A stretch of 64,000 bases of DNA, from positions 12,501-76,500 of the forward strand of contig JAQGDQ010000008.1 of NCBI GenBank assembly GCA_030141605.1, read 5' to 3'. Position numbers and translations under genes: made by a program. Below, piece by piece: positions 42,437 through 54,609 of this stretch (position 1 is the stretch's first letter; each line of letters begins with the position of its first letter). Below the pieces are notes generated by a model that ran no database searches, was not told the origin of the DNA, and saw only the letters and a list, made by a program, of their open reading frames with translations. This DNA is from Tubiluchus corallicola. Lineage: Eukaryota > Priapulida > Priapulimorpha > Priapulimorphida > Tubiluchidae.

Positions 42437-42518
42437 ACGTGTCTTCAATACAAAACAGACCCTAAGTTTAATACTTTTGACACGCGCATTGGTCGACAGT
42501 AAATTGGAATATTGTTGA
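42437..42518 (+). pseudogene. possible LINE ORF2 remnant
   Basis: The frame reads NTKQTLSLILLTRALVDSKL and EYC before a stop. LINE ORF2 proteins of Jockey/CR1/RTE type carry a similar L-x-x-x-L-V-R-S-x-L-E-Y-C-x-x-x-W segment after the RT domain. Only about 23 codons match and the expected W is lost. Confidence 0.3.
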
Positions 42519-43261
42519 ACAGAAGTTTGAAGATTCTAATCAGTTCTTCTAAACCTCATAGGCTTTTACCAAGTTTTACGAGTTCAATTCTGCAATAGCC
42601 AAGCGACGCACTGTAAGCCATCTATATTCAGTGAGGTTTCGCCAACGCGTCCGAAAATGCATTTTCACTGACTAGATTCCGTGATGAGAGGAGAGAGGAG
42701 AAAGATATATCTTTACATAGCCTAATGAAGCCATCATCGCCAGGACTCCTCGTTAACACGTAGTTTTGCTCTGCGGGATATTGTTTTCGTCGGAAATGTA
42801 CGCACTTTAAATTCCGTCAGGTTACCTACGTAACCGTCGCTGTTAAGTGAACTAATTATCTAGGCGCAATGCATCATTTCCGTCAATCTTTTCTGATAAA
42901 ATCTTTTTATTCATTCAGAATTACTGAGAAAATAAGTGACGCGACATTTCGCAGTCGCCTGTTGTATATAAGCTCAAGTGTCAACCTTAGAATGTTAACG
43001 CTTCCTATTTAAGCGGAATCTTAGTCACACTTAAATGAGTTAAATGTAGTTGGGGTATTAAAGACTGAGTGCGTGGAAGCTAAAATCGAATTACAAAACA
43101 TTACAAGAAGTTTTATAAAAATCAACACTTTTCTCAAATTAGCTGGCGACTAACGAGATCATTAATTAATTAGATTATGTCTGTGATTGCCAGATTGTTT
43201 ATAAACTATTGCCGTTTAGTTTGAACAATTATTACCCATTGCGGGTAATAAGTTAGAGAAA

Positions 43262-43390
43262 AAAAGGAGAAGTGGATTAGTTAGGATTTGAACCTGAGAC
43301 CTGAGCTACTAGTTTAACATGACACAGCAGGCCCGAGATTACCTTCTTGTAGCACACAATCCACACTATCCAATCCATGTAGCCACCTAT
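43262..43390 (-). repeat. tRNA-like SINE fragment
   Basis: The minus strand holds a perfect box B, GGTTCAAATCC, preceded by GTAGCTCAGGTCTCA. No clean cloverleaf or box A can be drawn, so it is not a tRNA gene. Confidence 0.3.
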
Positions 43391-44165
43391 ACCTATGACA
43401 GCAGAGAGATCATGAAAAATATTGACGTGACTCTATAAAGTCACTTATTTAAATGGAGCGACGCCACGTTCCTTATGCTTTTGACATGTGAGCAAATTTA
43501 TTCTTTTAAGCGGCCAAATATCATTAAAATACTCAAAAAATCGACTACTCAACAATATTAACCAATGTTCGGTTGAGTGTTTCATTTTAAAGGTATCGCC
43601 TTGATAATGTGTCAGGTCTCGGTCTCGCCACACTGACCAGACCATCCATTGAATACTGGATTCCGGCTTGCAGTACGACTAATTGTGTAAAAATTTTTTA
43701 CAGATTTGTTCATAAGCCTACTTTCACCTTGAGTATCGCATGTTTATTAAAATGAACTCTTTTTTATTTGCTGATTTGTCTATGTATTTTACAGCATGTT
43801 GCCTTCAATGATTGACGTGAACCGCAACTGACAGCTGGAACGCGCTTCTTTCTTCGCAACTCAGACGGCACTGTGTGAAACGCTTTCAACCATATATATC
43901 AGAAGAGTATTGTACACTAGAAGACTTTTAAAACAGCAACCATTCAGGTAGTTAGAATTAAAGGCTGGATGCCACTATACTTTTGCTGATCAATATAAAA
44001 AATTGTGCGGATTAATTCACTGATTTGAAGAAAAAATACAAGCTAAAATGTATGTCACTTTTCTGTCAAGACCAACTTTGCTGAACCGAAAACGCCTGCT
44101 TAATTTCTGTCTCGTTTACCTCTTAAAACAGTAGAAATGCAGCAACGGAACGAGCAACCAGTTAC

Positions 44166-44222
44166 CATCATCATTACCATCATCATCATTATCATCATCA
44201 TCGTCATCATCATCATTATTAT
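44166..44222. repeat. (ATC)n microsatellite
   Basis: ATC/ATT triplets with a few changes. Confidence 0.85.
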
Positions 44223-44529
44223 AACTCTAATTTATTCAGAAAATACATAATATAACTGTACAATCCGAAGAAACCCTCTATTTGCAGGGCACAGTCACTT
44301 GAAATTTACATAAATGTTACATATCAAGCTTATTTACAACATCTCAATATACATTCACGTCGAAATACAAAAAAGATTACAATTACTGTTTCAAATATTA
44401 ATTACATTTGACTAGATTTTAATTTTTGCCGGTATCACACGTAGACTTGGTCTTTTTTCAAGATTCCTATTACAACTGCTATTTGTAAGTATCACTTTCC
44501 AATAATTAGCTGTTAGCTTTATTACAAGT

Positions 44530-44625
44530 ATAATCATGGCCGGATTACGACCCTGATTGGGGCCCCTAGGCTAAAGAAATTATGGGCCTCCTCAGACGGA
44601 GCCAACCTCTAACTCACCTTTAATT
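44530..44625 (+). mobile_element. possible hAT-type transposon end
   Basis: GGCCGGATTACGACC, then GGGGCCCCTAGGC, then GGGCCTCC is a GC-rich island in AT-rich DNA. It resembles terminal regions of hAT elements (CAGNGGCGGATTxA...GGCCCCTAGGC). No opposite end was found. Confidence 0.35.
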
Positions 44626-45104
44626 TTTCTTTGCCACTAGTCAGTACTGACATATATACTTACGACCGCTATATGTTGGTATGTCACCAGGCTACTTGGC
44701 TTCGCTGTGAATGTAGTACTTTTTTATACTTGGTAGCAAAATTAAGAGACAAGCAATGGGCTTAAACAGGTATGTTTTAACAACAACGTTTTGATTCAGA
44801 TGCCATAATATATTGCCTGATGTATTGACTACTGTTGATTATGTTTACTATTTTATGTACATGTGGATTACTATGAGACTATGATTTTGAGTAAATGCAT
44901 ATTTTCATCCATTCATTTCATGTGTTTAACACGAACATCGCATCTTCAAAAACAGTCTAATTAGCCTGCTAATGTCGGTTGTTGGCTCTCTGCAAAACAC
45001 ACCAGCGACAACTCTAGCGTCACGACGTAAGTACTTTAAACGCTAACGTTTGGAAGCTTATGAAAGGCCTGGTTGTGGCAGGACCGGGATCTGGTCCTAT
45101 CATT

Positions 45105-45165
45105 ATATTCATCCTCTAAGATAAGACACTGAACCAGCAGAAGTTCCATTCCAATGTGTAAACAA
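45105..45165 (-). repeat. SINE-like fragment, copy 2
   Basis: The minus strand reads GGTTCAGTGTCTTATCTTAG, related to copy 1 at 14525-14600. A small palindrome GACCGGGATCTGGTC lies just to the left (plus strand, about 45083-45097). Confidence 0.4.
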
Positions 45166-45352
45166 AGTAAATATATGTGGACAGTATGGCAAACGAAATT
45201 GCCGAGAACGAGTTGTGACTGCGACAGTCACCCACCCATTTACCCCGGCCAGTACCACCCGGCTATTTCCTTCACCCAAAACGATAAAAATTCAAGAAAA
45301 ACTTAATTGGGTGTAAGATCTTGCGAACTAATTCTTAGCGTTTGGGCTAAAA

Positions 45353-45489
45353 TTACAATTCCCCACAAACAAAAAATTAGTTCGTGAAACTGATTAGAAT
45401 TAGTGTTAGGGTTAGGGTTTTGGGTGGGTTAGGGTTGGGTTTAAGGTTAGGGTAGGGTTAGGGTATTTAAATTGTGTGGGGAATTGTAA
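45353..45489. repeat. telomere-like (TTAGGG)n patch inside a 15-bp inverted repeat
   Basis: Imperfect TTAGGG units run from about 45403 to 45465, with GTTAGGGTTAGGGTTTT and similar phrases. They are enclosed by the perfect inverted pair TTACAATTCCCCACA (45353-45367) and TGTGGGGAATTGTAA (45475-45489). A nested pair CGAACTAATT/AATTAGTTCG lies at 45325-45334 and 45375-45384. Confidence 0.8.
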
Positions 45490-45830
45490 ACTTCTTCCGC
45501 GTTTTGTAATGTAGAAAGTCCTGATAATTAGCGACCTCATGTGGATGCGCCTCACACTTTCTGGGGACATTATCCTTTTGCGAATACAGAAGCGCACTCT
45601 GTGGCTTATAAGAGCATTAAATAGTGAGATTCCTTTAGCCTGGCGAAGCAGGTCACCCACAGCAATTTGTTTTAATTTCCCCCAAGAGTCTCGCTCAGGT
45701 AGATTTATACTGATGCTTAGTACTCCCACAGTTCTATTCGGCTAAATCTTCGATGTGCATAGAGAGACAGTAACTGATAAAGTGGTTACAGCTATATTTC
45801 TTCTTGTCCAGGTGGTAATGCAAACGCGGT

Positions 45831-45831
<1 letters not shown>

Positions 45832-45878
<47 letters not shown>

Positions 45879-45915
45879 AGAGAAGAGAGAGAGAAAGAAA
45901 GAGAGAAAGAAAGAG
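45832..45915. repeat. (GA)n microsatellite
   Basis: A clean GA run to about 45873, then GAGAA/GAAA variants. Confidence 0.92.
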
Positions 45916-45919
45916 GGAG

Positions 45920-47290
45920 AAATACAGCTACGTAAGTGGTAAAGTGGTATTTATAATGGCTTGTGGTCACCTCAACAAATCGGTTTTGTCAATCGTGATG
46001 TCGGGTTATACATCTATCTTTTTGCAATACACAGTACCACTTGTTAATATAAAATATGGCTTAAGAGACACTAAATGCTGAATTTGAAACTGGGTCAGGG
46101 GAAATGTATTTTTTGTGCTGCTAAGTGTTTGCTGCGTAAAACCCTCTGTCATTCTGTGCTCAGTCACATTAGTTATTATGCATGTGTAGTGTTCACTTAA
46201 AAGATGTACAGGATTTATGGTGAAATGTATAACAAAGAGTATAAAATCTACCCTGGCTACATGCCAGCAATAGAGCTTGTTATGGACTTGACGAAGCAGA
46301 AATTACATCAACCATCTTGTAAAGAACATTGAATTAGACCACCATTCATCATATTTAACTAACGAGTGCTTGAATAATGAAACTTTGTTCACGTTGCCTG
46401 TTCCTTCTATTGTACGCCATACAACCAAATCCAATAAACATGCATTATTGCCTGTCATTCTGAGGCAATTTATGCGTGCTTTCATCGTGAATAACAGTTT
46501 TTTTTCGGATGAAAGGCCTTTGCCGCACTATCGGATACTCATTGACTTCGTAAATTTTACAAAAGAAAGAAGACTACACAGTCTTTCAGCGCCCACACAA
46601 ATGCGTAAAACGTTAACAGAGAGTCATTTTGATAACATCTGCAAGGACTCAATTCCAAATTACAAGATTATTGAATTTTATGTAATTGTTGGAATAAGAT
46701 TAGTCTATTAGAAGTGCATTAAATGATTTTGCAGAAAGTTCATTTTACGACTCGATTACAAAGCGCCTTCTTGTAAATTTTCTTCGTTTTTTTTTCTTAT
46801 TTCTATTCTTGTGCTTCTTCCAACATTATGAACTGTTAAGGGACAAGAAAATACTGTTCTTAACAAAAGCACAAAAAATTCTTCTTCAAATTTTGTATCA
46901 CTTGTACATGATATCTTTATTGCATACAAAACTTGCAGGCGGAAACGCTGTATAAAAATTGTAACTCCCGCGATTTTAACGGTTGAAACAAGTTTTAAAC
47001 AACAGTGTGTAAAGTTTGAAAGTATACTATCAGAGCATTCATAACACACTCTTCGTTAAGCAAAAGTATAACTTTATATTGTTCATAAAATCAATAAAGG
47101 GTTTTTTTGGTGAGCCAGTGTAACTCCCGTGATGGTACACTCTGGTCTGATAGTTGTACGTTGATGTTTTTCCAATGGGTGCGAACAGTTTAAATTATTA
47201 AATATTTTCTTTACCAATTACATAACTCTTTCAAACAGGCAAGCGTAATGCGAAATAATATGAATTTGTGTGGAAAGTTTTTGGGATGTA
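45920..47290. other. no gene seen
   Basis: The longest open frame (46370-46711 plus, 113 codons) lacks recognisable motifs. The phrase GTAACTCCCGxGAT occurs at 46962 and 47121. Confidence 0.35.
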
Positions 47291-47293
47291 CCT

Positions 47294-47865
47294 TAAAGGA
47301 AAACAGGGTGATTTTTCATATTCTACCCCATTTTGATGTACGGTAAAAAGTATGCATTTTAACATAAATAATACCGAAAGCATTTCTGATACTTAAATAA
47401 TCGATTAAAATCTTAGTTAACGGCGGGGAAGCCCAACTATTCATGGCATCACAGATGAACACAATTTTAAATATCAAAAACATCCATGAGCGTGTTCCAC
47501 GTGTTCGCAAAAGCGAAAGTTGATGTACAGTGCTATGTAAGACACACAGTGTATTGTACTAAAACTAGGCAAGTTTTAAAATAAAAATTCAAATTTCAAA
47601 TTTAACGCTGCGCTCACGCATGAGCTCTCGAACTTGTGCATTACGTCACGAACGAACGCCTCTGAACTGACAGGCACAGTACCTGTTTTTCCGTCCCAAA
47701 ATGCAGGCGTTAGTGTCCATCTAACTAACGAATGGCGAAAAGCATGTAACAGCGAAGAACTAGCCGCGCGAATGCGAATTGCGTTTGTGTGGTAATAATT
47801 CTTTCACGTAAGTCATTTTTTGAAAAAATAGTATGTTCCCTCGAATATTTTAAAAAGTAGATTGA
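47294..47865 (-). mobile_element. dispersed repeat of about 570 bp, copy 2
   Basis: Collinear with 30421-30990. The conserved minus-strand frame (47316-47510) reads FKIVFICDAMNSWASPPLTK and on to FGIIYVKMHTFYRTSKWGRI. Copies differ by many substitutions and small indels, so both are old. Confidence 0.7.
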
Positions 47866-47869
47866 TTTG

Positions 47870-49210
47870 GCCTGCTTGATTGATTAGGTACGGTTTTCCT
47901 TTAAAATTCCCCTTTCTTCCCCTTTAACAAACATATTCTGCAGTGTAAAGCAGACGCAAACCTTCCCACAAACGTCTTTTTCTTACCTATCCTCTTCCAC
48001 TTATCACATCACTCAAAATAAAAATTACGGACATTCATTGCCACGTCCGTTGGATTTAGTTAGCGTTAGCATACAAATACAAATAGCTTTAACAATACGT
48101 TTTACTACAAAGTCAAACGCATCTTTGTTTCCACGTTGCAGTAATAGCTTGATATAATGGGATTTTAAAGATGACTTTTCCTGCCCTGGGATGATGCAGA
48201 ACAAAAGTGGAGAGACGCTTTTCCAATCATATTTGTGTAATCCCCAAAGCTTTAGCACTTCTGGGGTTTTTGAGAAGCTTCAAGTGACTGGATTTGTCAC
48301 TTCCGGCTTTGACTTAATCTGATGAACAATAACAATTTTGCAAGAATTAAGCCAGTGAGGTAAATTATAACTTTAAAGTTTAGGAAGCCAAGTTTACTAA
48401 AGAATTAAGCCAAAGAGATAAATTTTCGGTCAGTTAATAATGTGATTTTCGTGACACTAGTTTAGGATAAAGAGATTCTGTTTTGCTTTGTTCTATCACT
48501 TTTATGCAAAAAGTAGCTTTGCTTGAACCCTTAAACTGGCGATTAATCACAAATTAGAGACTTTTAATTGATACAAACGAAATTGCTAAAATTTCTTGGT
48601 TAGGTCTCCTTCTTGTATAAATGTTAATCCTCAAATACGTTTTGTTGTTACTAAGCCTGCTTATCTTGCAATCCTGCATAATTCCCTGCACTAATACTTA
48701 ATGCCCTGCACTAATTCACTACACTGGTTTTAGTTTGCACATGTCTGTTTTTGAGTTTTGACGAATGAACATTTGCTTGCTGTGAAAAGAATGCTGAGAA
48801 GAAATGTGACTGAAGGATATGTCTCTAATTTCAAACTTGCAGTTTAATTTAAGAATCATACAAATGGTGCATTTATTGAAATGTAAATGCTACAGTTTAG
48901 TTTATCCAAATCTATTAGTGACAGTTCAATGGTTTTCTGAAACTTGCATGTTCAGGAAAAAGACGATTACTGAAAAAGCCTGATTATTAATTATACTTGG
49001 GCTATAAATACTTCAATTTGAAGCCGTTGTAAATGTTAACTTTCCGTTTTCTCGCTTTTCCAAAGGCTTTCTTCGAAAACAATCACCGAGAAAACATGCC
49101 AAAAATAACAGTAAATGCACAGTAAAAATGGCACACGAAAAATGGCCCAGGAAAAAAGACACCTTATAAAATATGATTTTTAGGGTTGGGGTTGCTGCAG
49201 GGGATAATTA
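47870..49210. other. no gene seen
   Basis: AT-rich DNA. The phrase GAATTAAGCCAxxGAGxTAAAT occurs twice (about 48345 and 48403) as a short direct repeat. Confidence 0.4.
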
Positions 49211-49214
49211 CTTT

Positions 49215-49400
49215 AAGTATTTTTACCTCTGCCAAAGAAATTGCTTCCACGCTGTTTGTTTGTTTGGTTGGTTGTTTTCTGTCTGTTATATACATAGCAG
49301 TAAACGTATTAAGAAAAAACTCCGTAACAGATTTCCACGAAACTTTGTGGAGACGGGTGGTTAGGGAACAAGAAAATGCATTTTGACGCAGATTCGTGGT
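49215..49400 (+). mobile_element. copy of a widespread CCAAAGAAATTG/TTTGTTTG interspersed repeat
   Basis: The order TTTTACCTCTGCCAAAGAAA, TTTGTTTGTTTGG, AAAAAACTCCGTAACAGATT, CACGAAACTTTGTGGAGACG matches a repeat type I know from many marine invertebrate and fish genomes (TTACxTCCGCCAAxGAGGTTATG...TTTGTTTG...GGATTTxxATGAAAxTTxGTGG). Open frames across it on both strands are repeat artefacts. Confidence 0.55.
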
Positions 49401-50039
49401 AAGGGAGGGGGTGAAAACTGCCAAAATGGACGCTTTTGGACTGCATTTTTTTCACAAACAATTCGCAGAACACCACGTACAAAAGTATTTGTGAAGCACT
49501 TCATGGTAATCTCACATCGATAGTTATAGCTCCTTGGAAAGATGAGGACTTGACTACAAGACAGGTTAATTCTTTTTCATTACCACCACCTGGACTAAAA
49601 ACTACGAGTTAGTTCCAGGTTCCATTTCGAGTAACTCTTGCTTGGAAAACTGTGTAACGCCGTATATAATTTTCGTTTATACATATAGCCCTATAAGCAG
49701 ACTTAGTATGAAGATACATATATTTGTCAGTCTGTAACCATCACCAAATGATAGAAGAAATATAGACAAACACCGTGTGGAAGCTTCGTGCATTATCGAT
49801 TAAAATAATTTTGCAAGTCTATATAATACTTACACAGGTATATTTTTCTTGTTTATCTTTGTCTTATGTTTTTTTCGATCAAACGAATCGCACGAACATG
49901 TTTAGGATTTTTTGAGTCGGAGATCTGCCTCCTCCTGAGCGCATTAAGTTTTATTTTAGAAATTATTTGCATTAAATGTGAAATTTTTACCTGTGCCTTT
50001 TTACTTACATTCAAAAATTACACACAAAGTTATTGACAT

Positions 50040-50160
50040 GTCAATAAAGTAGTCCGAAATGCGAAGCATTGGGTTACTCGCTTATTCTGCCAAACTGCCT
50101 GGTCACGTCATTTAGAATCCCACGTATTGTTGTCATGATTCCATTTTGTGAGTATGTTAA
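50040..50160 (+). repeat. dispersed repeat, copy 2 (partner at 40965-41100)
   Basis: See the partner for the shared phrases. This copy has no CT tract behind it, so the microsatellite arose or was lost on one copy only. Confidence 0.5.
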
Positions 50161-50164
50161 TTAG

Positions 50165-51525
50165 ACCGACCTCTAGTATTGCTATAAAATCGTTTTTTCG
50201 TAAGAATTTGGAATACAAAGTTACGTTATTGTGGCGTCACAATAAGAAACATGGGGGTAAAGACTTATTACTTGAACAACAACAACATCGAGAACGAGAC
50301 CAGTGTCACAGCAAAGAAAGATCTGCTTCTACAACAGTCAAGCGAGCGAGCAACCAAAAAAATCGACCTAATAGACTATTACAAGTTTAAAGATGTACAA
50401 TTCAATGACATTAAATTTTATTCTAAGCATTCTTATTTTGGAGCATACAAATACCTATTCTGTGAAATTCAAATACAGGCAGGCACAAATTAAAACTAAT
50501 GATCTAGCGAATCTATTCGTACAAGGAATTATTCAGAAGTGCAAAATCGGCTAGCCTTCTAATATCTGTTGTTGTTTATTCTGATTGTTATCATTCCAGA
50601 AAAGACCGAAATGCCTTGAATTTGGCTTATCACCTGTTTAAATAATAAGTGTTGGCAAATACCAGGCGATTCAATATTGTTCATTTAATTAAAATCTCAA
50701 AATTGCTGTTTTTATAGTGGTTACTTTTTTCTTAGTCGCAGCAATACAGACAAACTTTGCCATGCGTGGGTATTTATTTACATGCATGGTTGTTTGTTTA
50801 CATGCACGCCTGTTTATTTGCTGGGCTCGTTTGCTCAGCCGCTTGCTAGTTTGAAAAAAAGTACTTGAAATTGAAAATCGAAATCACTTACCAGTAGAAT
50901 GTATTGTAAACCTTAGACATATTAAAATGGTACAGGAAAATGGCACAGAAACTTTATAGCCTCGACTGTTTTCTTGGAACAATAAATACTATATTTTAAA
51001 GAGATTACGTATATGAATGTATTATAATTGCAGAAATCTAAGAAATAATATAATTTCAAAAAGAACCAACAAATAATAGCGCAAAAAGCGGAGCAGAAAA
51101 CTTGGTTTTTCGTAGTCACTTGTTTATAGATCCACCTTCAAATTGAGATAAAGAAATGTGCGTATGATAAACGACAGTCACGGTCTCAGGTGGTAAAGTG
51201 GCCTCTTAGGAAATAACGTTATCAATTAACACCCATGTTTCATCCTAGAATGGACACATGAAGCTATCTCAGGGATTAAACGATTTACTAGTTCATCTAC
51301 ATTCATCTCTCCAACATTCAATTACGTTAATATTTAATATCTAAAATAAAATGTTTATTACAAAATCAACGTTTCGGCTATGCACTCTAGTGTAGCTAAC
51401 ACGTTACTATTCCTATAGCTATCAAAGCACGATCGTAGCTACTAATGTTTGCCAATGTCAAGTGCGTAGCTGATATGTTGTTTTTTATTTAATACAGATT
51501 TTTTATTGCATTACATTAAATACAA
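50165..51525. other. no supported gene
   Basis: A plus-strand frame at 50251-50493 starts MGVKTYYLNNNNIENETSVT and looks mildly coding, but I recognise no family and no clear splice sites. The rest is AT-rich. Confidence 0.3.
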
Positions 51526-51529
51526 ATGT

Positions 51530-51530
51530 G

Positions 51531-51619
<89 letters not shown>
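51530..51619. repeat. (TA)n(TG)n compound microsatellite
   Basis: About 12 TA units and then about 32 TG units. Confidence 0.95.
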
Positions 51620-51620
<1 letters not shown>

Positions 51621-52370
51621 CCGAAAGTGCGAACGTATAGGACAGCTATTCTGAATTACTAAAAGCTGTAAATGAACGTGGCCATATTTTGTAGTAAAGC
51701 AATTATAGTCCTCGGTACTTTTAAATGGCTTCTTTGCTTCATGCGCAATATTACGTGAAGCTTCTCCAAACTAGTCAGTTTCTGATTAAAAACGTGCCCG
51801 TGTATCATGTTACAAGAGCTTTCATAAGTTTATCTGCAATGAAATTTTCAAACTAGTGATATTCTTTGACAAGTGACAGAAAATCAGGTTGTAAAACGAT
51901 ATTTCATGGCAAAAATGAACTGGGATGTTGGGATCAAAAACTGTTTCTATTATAAAGCAACCTAACGCTATTTAAATGATAATTTTATGGAGGTACGCAG
52001 AAATACGTCATACTCAGAGGCAAAGGCTGTTCAGAGAAAGAAACTAATAAAATAAAACACACAAAAATGCTGATTATTACGGAACGTATAGGGGCATTGT
52101 AAAAAAATTATGAATTAAATAAAAATTTGTTACCATGAGATAAAAATCATTCATTTATTCTTAACACTATGTGGGACGTTTGCGCTTGCTCGACATTCCC
52201 GACTTTGCCGTGTACCGCCTCACTGTGAACTGAGGAGCCAAATACCTCGTCGATATGTACAATAGTAGCGCCAATGTACATGGTGCGACGGTCTATGGAA
52301 ACCGCAGTACACTGGGCTGTCGAGCATGCGCAAATATCCCACGTAATGTTGCAATAAATATAACAGCCTC
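51620..52370. other. no gene seen; possible MITE fragment at 52195-52330
   Basis: AT-rich DNA. The GC-richer part at 52195-52330 has GTGTACCGCC and CCGCAGTACAC in opposite orientation, like the foldback at 20917-21014. Confidence 0.35.
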
Positions 52371-52375
52371 ATAAT

Positions 52376-52597
52376 GGCGAATTCAGACTAGTGAGTTCTC
52401 TCGCAAATTCTCTCTGAGAGTAAACTCGCAAGTGTGAACGGCTTGACAAGTTCTCTCGCAATTTATTACACAAAAACTCTCGATGAGTTTGCAATGACTT
52501 GCGAGAGAACTTGGAAAGTCGTTCACATTTGCGAGTTTACTTTCAGAGAAAACTTGCGCAAGGACTTAGGAGAGAATCTGTCTAGTCAGAACGAGCC
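52376..52597. mobile_element. palindromic MITE of about 222 bp
   Basis: The arms 52376-52461 and 52499-52597 are inverted copies running to GGCGAATTCAGACTAG at the left and GGCTCGTTCTGACTAG at the right (as reverse complement). Blocks AGTAAACTCGCAA, TGTGAACG and AAGTTCTCTCGCAA match almost perfectly. The loop is about 37 nt. No coding capacity. The target-site duplication is not clear. Confidence 0.8.
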
Positions 52598-53045
52598 GTA
52601 AAGCCTCGATTATATGTTTTTCTTTTCATTCTGAAGGCTTTTCAGTCGCTTCCCATCTTTGTTGCAACGAAGCGCCACGAGGTCTGCCCAAGTTTATTAC
52701 AAAGCCGAAAAAAAAATTCTACACCTGAAAATAATTAAAAATGCCCATACGATCAATTATAGCATTATTATAAACAAAAAATGACAATTTTTAGCAGAGT
52801 CACAATCACTAAAAGCCCCTAGATGGCATGTTGGTGTAAACAACAGCATGGTTTGATGTGTTTGCTTGAGAAAGATGTCTAATTGTGTCACCTGAACATT
52901 AGACTAAAAAGTTTGCTTAGCTGCTGAAAGTAATATAGCCATTCGTTTATGAATAACAATGGTGTACACGTGTAACGCATTTATAATAATGAGTAATACA
53001 TGTATAACTCAGGTATGGTACAACCAATTTCTTTAAAATCTCGAT

Positions 53046-53400
53046 TTGAATGATACAGTGGGTAATATTGTTGTGTTTGTTCGCTGTTTTTTGAATCTGA
53101 TTGTCCTTGTTGTTGATATTGATGATTATGACAACGCTGACGATGATAATGGCGATGATGATATTTGTCGAAAACAAATTGCGATTTATTATTTTTTATT
53201 GTTTGTAAAGATCGTAAATGTGGGAGAGCTAGACTGATCCTTAAATTTTGTCCCAAATTCAAAAACCCAATCTTTGTTTTCGGATCCAGACAAATGTGAA
53301 ATTATTATTGTTGCTGCTCTTTGCATCGTTATGTTGCCTGCCTGACAAAAAACCATGAACAGCAGATAAAATATGTGCGTAATTATTAATTATTACGATA
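53046..53400. other. no gene seen
   Basis: Short open frames on both strands follow GAT/GTT triplet-rich sequence. Confidence 0.4.
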
Positions 53401-53408
53401 TCATTTAC

Positions 53409-53639
53409 ATATAGATATAGATATAGATATAGATATAGATATAGATATAGATATAGATATAGATATAGATATAGATATAGATATAGATATAGATATAGAT
53501 ATAGATATAGATATAGATATAGATATAGATATAGATATAGATATAGATATAGATATAGATATAGATATAGATATAGATATAGATATAGATATAGATATAG
53601 ATATAGATATAGATAGACTACTTCGGACAGTCGCCGAAG
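53409..53639. repeat. (ATATAG)34 hexamer array ending at a 6-bp hairpin
   Basis: About 34 near-perfect ATATAG hexamers run to 53615. Directly right is CTTCGG ACAGTCG CCGAAG (53621-53639), a 6-bp stem with a 7-nt loop. Read on the minus strand this is a hairpin followed by a microsatellite tail, as at the 3' ends of some LINEs and SINEs. Confidence 0.9.
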
Positions 53640-53989
53640 TTGCGAAAGCCTGGCTTAATATTGGCAACAACTTTTTTGTATACAGCTATATGCTGTAGAT
53701 ACTGCTTACTGCAGTAATGCTTGTGAACATGACTCTCAAATGAGACAATCGGTCCATGATGCAGGTTTAACTATGTAATTAAGATGACTTTATTAGGATT
53801 ACTAGGCTTATAATAGATCCGAAGCGATGTTAATTTATACAACAAACTAGAACGCAGCTAATTAATGAACAATAACACAAAGAAAAAGGAAAGAAGACAT
53901 GACGCTTCAAACTAGCGCTGTAGCTGTAAATGCTGTGGTTCTTTGTTATTTCTGCGTGTTATCCTTTTTTCAGTGTAATATTTTTGTCT

Positions 53990-54170
53990 GTTAATATAGT
54001 AATGTAAAAACACTAAAAATTAGTATTAGTAATTTTATGTGATTTTTTTCTATCTTTTCCTTCATCTAAAGATAAACTACAGTGGTAGTTTGAAACGTCG
54101 TGTGTTTTCATTGTTTCTTATTTGTGGGATTTTTCACTGACTGTCGCTATTCTTATCACTGTGATGTGAA
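53990..54170 (+). repeat. dispersed repeat, copy 2 (partner at 33930-34090)
   Basis: Diverged but collinear with the partner. A GA-rich stretch follows at 54230. Confidence 0.5.
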
Positions 54171-54492
54171 GCTTGCAAACAGTTAGGCGAGCTGGTTATT
54201 TAGGAGTCATTTAACGAACGAAATACCAGAAAAAGATAGACAGAGAGAAGTGGAAGAGGAAAGCAGCGGCGGGGAGAGAGGTAAATAGAGCGAGAAAATA
54301 ATAAAGACAGAAGAGAGAGAGAAAGAAGACAAAAAGATGAAGATGAAGGGAGAGAAAGTGTAGGTAGAGAAAGAGACTACATAGGGAGAAAGAGAGCAAA
54401 ACCACGAAAAGATTTACGGAGAGTAAAGAAAATGCATAAAGAAAGAACGATGTAGACGAAGAAAGAGAGCAAGAAAGCCAGAGAGTGAGGTG

Positions 54493-54532
54493 GAATAAGG
54501 AAAGAAAAGAAAGAAGCAGAGAGGGAGAGAGA

Positions 54533-54580
<48 letters not shown>
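54493..54580. repeat. (GA)n with a short (GC)n core
   Basis: GA units interrupted by GCGCGCGCGCG at about 54533-54543, within a purine-rich stretch from 54230 to 54600. Confidence 0.9.
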
Positions 54581-54582
<2 letters not shown>

Positions 54583-54609
54583 AGGAGACAGCGCGGAAGA
54601 GATGGAGAA

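Noticed and set aside
45412-45729. 105-codon minus-strand frame next to the telomere-like patch
   Set aside because: Its end is translated TTAGGG-like repeat (NPTLTLNPTLTHP) and the rest is not recognisable; the opposite strand is equally open.
46370-46711. 113-codon plus-strand frame
   Set aside because: No recognisable motif; length within chance for this much AT-rich DNA in six frames.
53401-53670. polySI frame of 89 codons
   Set aside because: Hexamer ATATAG array.
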